Shown: positions 62,692 to 64,000 of the stretch, one piece after another
How positions within the stretch are numbered: the stretch's first letter is position 1
Layout: each line of letters starts with the position of its first letter
Assembly (NCBI GenBank): GCA_031772625.1
Contig: CM062807.1
Location: 1,152,683,007-1,152,747,006, forward strand
Direction of reading: 5' to 3'
DNA length: 64,000 nucleotides
DNA from: Pinus tabuliformis
Taxonomy: Eukaryota; Streptophyta; Pinopsida; Pinales; Pinaceae
Program-made: the position numbers and the translations under genes
The notes under the pieces: generated by a model
The model's database searches: none
Told to the model about the DNA's origin: nothing
What the model saw: the letters and a program-made list of their open reading frames with translations, nothing else

Positions 62692-64000
62692 TGTTAACAC
62701 CCAGGTTGTTCCCTATGACTCCCAAGGGAATACGGCCGGGGTAACCACTAACCAATCTTTGGATCACAGTCTCTAGCCAAACTGTGATCAGAGAGGGCTC
62801 TCTCTTTATGATTTATCTTTTTTATGATGGTGTTTTAGGCTAGCTATCATGCTCAGGTTTTTGGTTTATGTTTTTGGTTGAAGGATCTCTTTCAGGTCTT
62901 ATGACATAGTGTATAGATAGTGAAATACCATTGGGCAATGGAGTCTGGAGTAGTGAAGTGATTTGATATGCTGAGCTGATGGTGTTCAACTGCAGGGCCT
63001 ATTGTGTATTTTTGACAAACAAAATTAGTTTAAATGGTGAAGGATGTCAACCAACAGAAAGCAATTAAGAATTTTCTATTAAGTTGGTGAGGTGAAGGTG
63101 AGCACACTGCACAGGAGCAAAACTTGAATTCCTGTGACAAAGGCCACCGTGAAAAGGTGTATTCTGAAAGTGCAGCAATTAAGAATTTACACTTATCTAG
63201 ATTAAACCTGAAGAAAACATTCAAAAACAACACAGATTGAACTCAGGGTATTCAGTGAATAAATCCTGTAAGTTATTCTTTTTCTTCGTTGCTTAGTATT
63301 GGAAATCAGATAACATATATGGATTCTAACGAAACAAATAATTGACAGAGAGAGTTACAGAGACTTATTGTATGGTGAAATACACAGGAATCCAGCAGTT
63401 ATCAACAGACGCCAGAACGCATTCAGAACTTCAAAAATCTGAGAAATTCCATCACTTTCTTTATTAAACTTTCGAAAGGATTACAACATAAGAATTTCTT
63501 CAGGAGAAATCAACAACAACCCTCATCTCTAGTGCGAGGGGTCTATAAATACAAAACATCTTTACAAAATATCAAGGCGTTGAGTCATCTGAGAAATAAC
63601 TCTTTCACCAACTTTGTCATTACAGCAGAAGAAAAAGTTAATGTTTCCTTTAATACAACATAAATGCTCTTTCCTTTGTCAGAAGATATTTTTAGCTTTG
63701 GGAATCCAACGAGTCGGTTGGAGTGATCCGCACCAATGTTGGAGAAGGCGTTTTGGAGCTGTTCTGCTGTCCTTTCTCGGCTTGGACACCTGTAGCTTTT
63801 CCTTTTGCTGTGCTGGCTGTGGGCTTTGCTGAGTTGGCTCAGCTTTCGTTTTTTAATGCCTGCTGACTGAAATGAATTGTCATGTGCATGACAATTCCGT
63901 TTTCCTGTAACCAAAATTTGGTGGACGGCCTGCTGTTCATAGAATTGTTTGAATTGCCTTGACCCACTAGTCCTGTGGAGGCAATTGATGCCTGAGAATG
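62692..64000. mobile_element. Start of another probable LTR element, cut by the window edge
   Basis: At 62692 homology to RPA1-B (29609) stops abruptly and new sequence starts TGTTAACACCCAGG, an LTR-like terminus. No second boundary is inside the window. The 1.3 kb has no long coding frame; TATAAATA at about 63543 could be an LTR promoter if it reads rightward. Family and strand are undetermined. Confidence 0.5.

Overview
This window looks like nuclear DNA from a seed plant with a large, retrotransposon-rich genome. A gymnosperm is plausible but not proven. The evidence is plant-type host genes (cysteine-rich receptor-like kinases with DUF26/Gnk2 domains, and RPA70-like genes with a consensus intron), plant Ty1/copia and Ty3/gypsy elements carrying tRNA-iMet-type and tRNA-Asp-type primer sites, a plant L1-type LINE, and AT-rich spacers. 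I see no intact host gene, rRNA, tRNA or CRISPR.

The backbone is an old tandem duplication, read on the minus strand, of one module: an RPA70-like (RPA1) gene piece, then a DUF26 receptor kinase (CRK), then a spacer of several kb. From high to low coordinates the copies are: RPA1-C (62691-62455 and 48895-48600), CRK-C (48450-34439), spacer (34438-30423), RPA1-B (30422-29095), CRK-B (28844-20967), CRK-A (11812-9743), spacer (9700-139) and RPA1-A (138-1, cut by the window edge). All three CRKs are pseudogenes broken in different ways. RPA1-B and RPA1-C share a stop codon, so the RPA1 piece was probably dead before it was duplicated. By eye the modules differ by roughly 10%.

Transposons then landed in this scaffold. 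They are a gag/protease-only copia (2715-6694, TSD GTGGT); a near full-length copia on the minus strand (13481-18650); a 5'-truncated LINE (18651-20966); a non-autonomous LTR element at a CRK-B splice acceptor (23574-27381, TSD CCTTA); an old copia-like element in a CRK-C intron (36148-46489, TSD CTCTC) that itself holds a gypsy element (36711-42964) and a solo LTR (44338-45513, TSD GTTTC); a gypsy element with about 3-kb LTRs and a tRNA-Asp-type primer site inside RPA1-C (48896-62454, TSD CAGAG); and the start of another element (from 62692). For four insertions the unoccupied site can be read in a paralogous module copy, which dates them after the duplication.

The spacers contain several generations of tandem repeats (about 270-290, 173, 76, 73 and 72 bp) and a cluster of ACACGTGGC G-box/ABRE-like motifs. 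The most notable observations are the RPA1+CRK module itself, a deletion in CRK-A that leaves an open reading frame for a secreted single-DUF26 (ginkbilobin-like) protein, and an unrecognised acidic ORF inside the old copia-like element. Divergence values are eye estimates over a few hundred bases.
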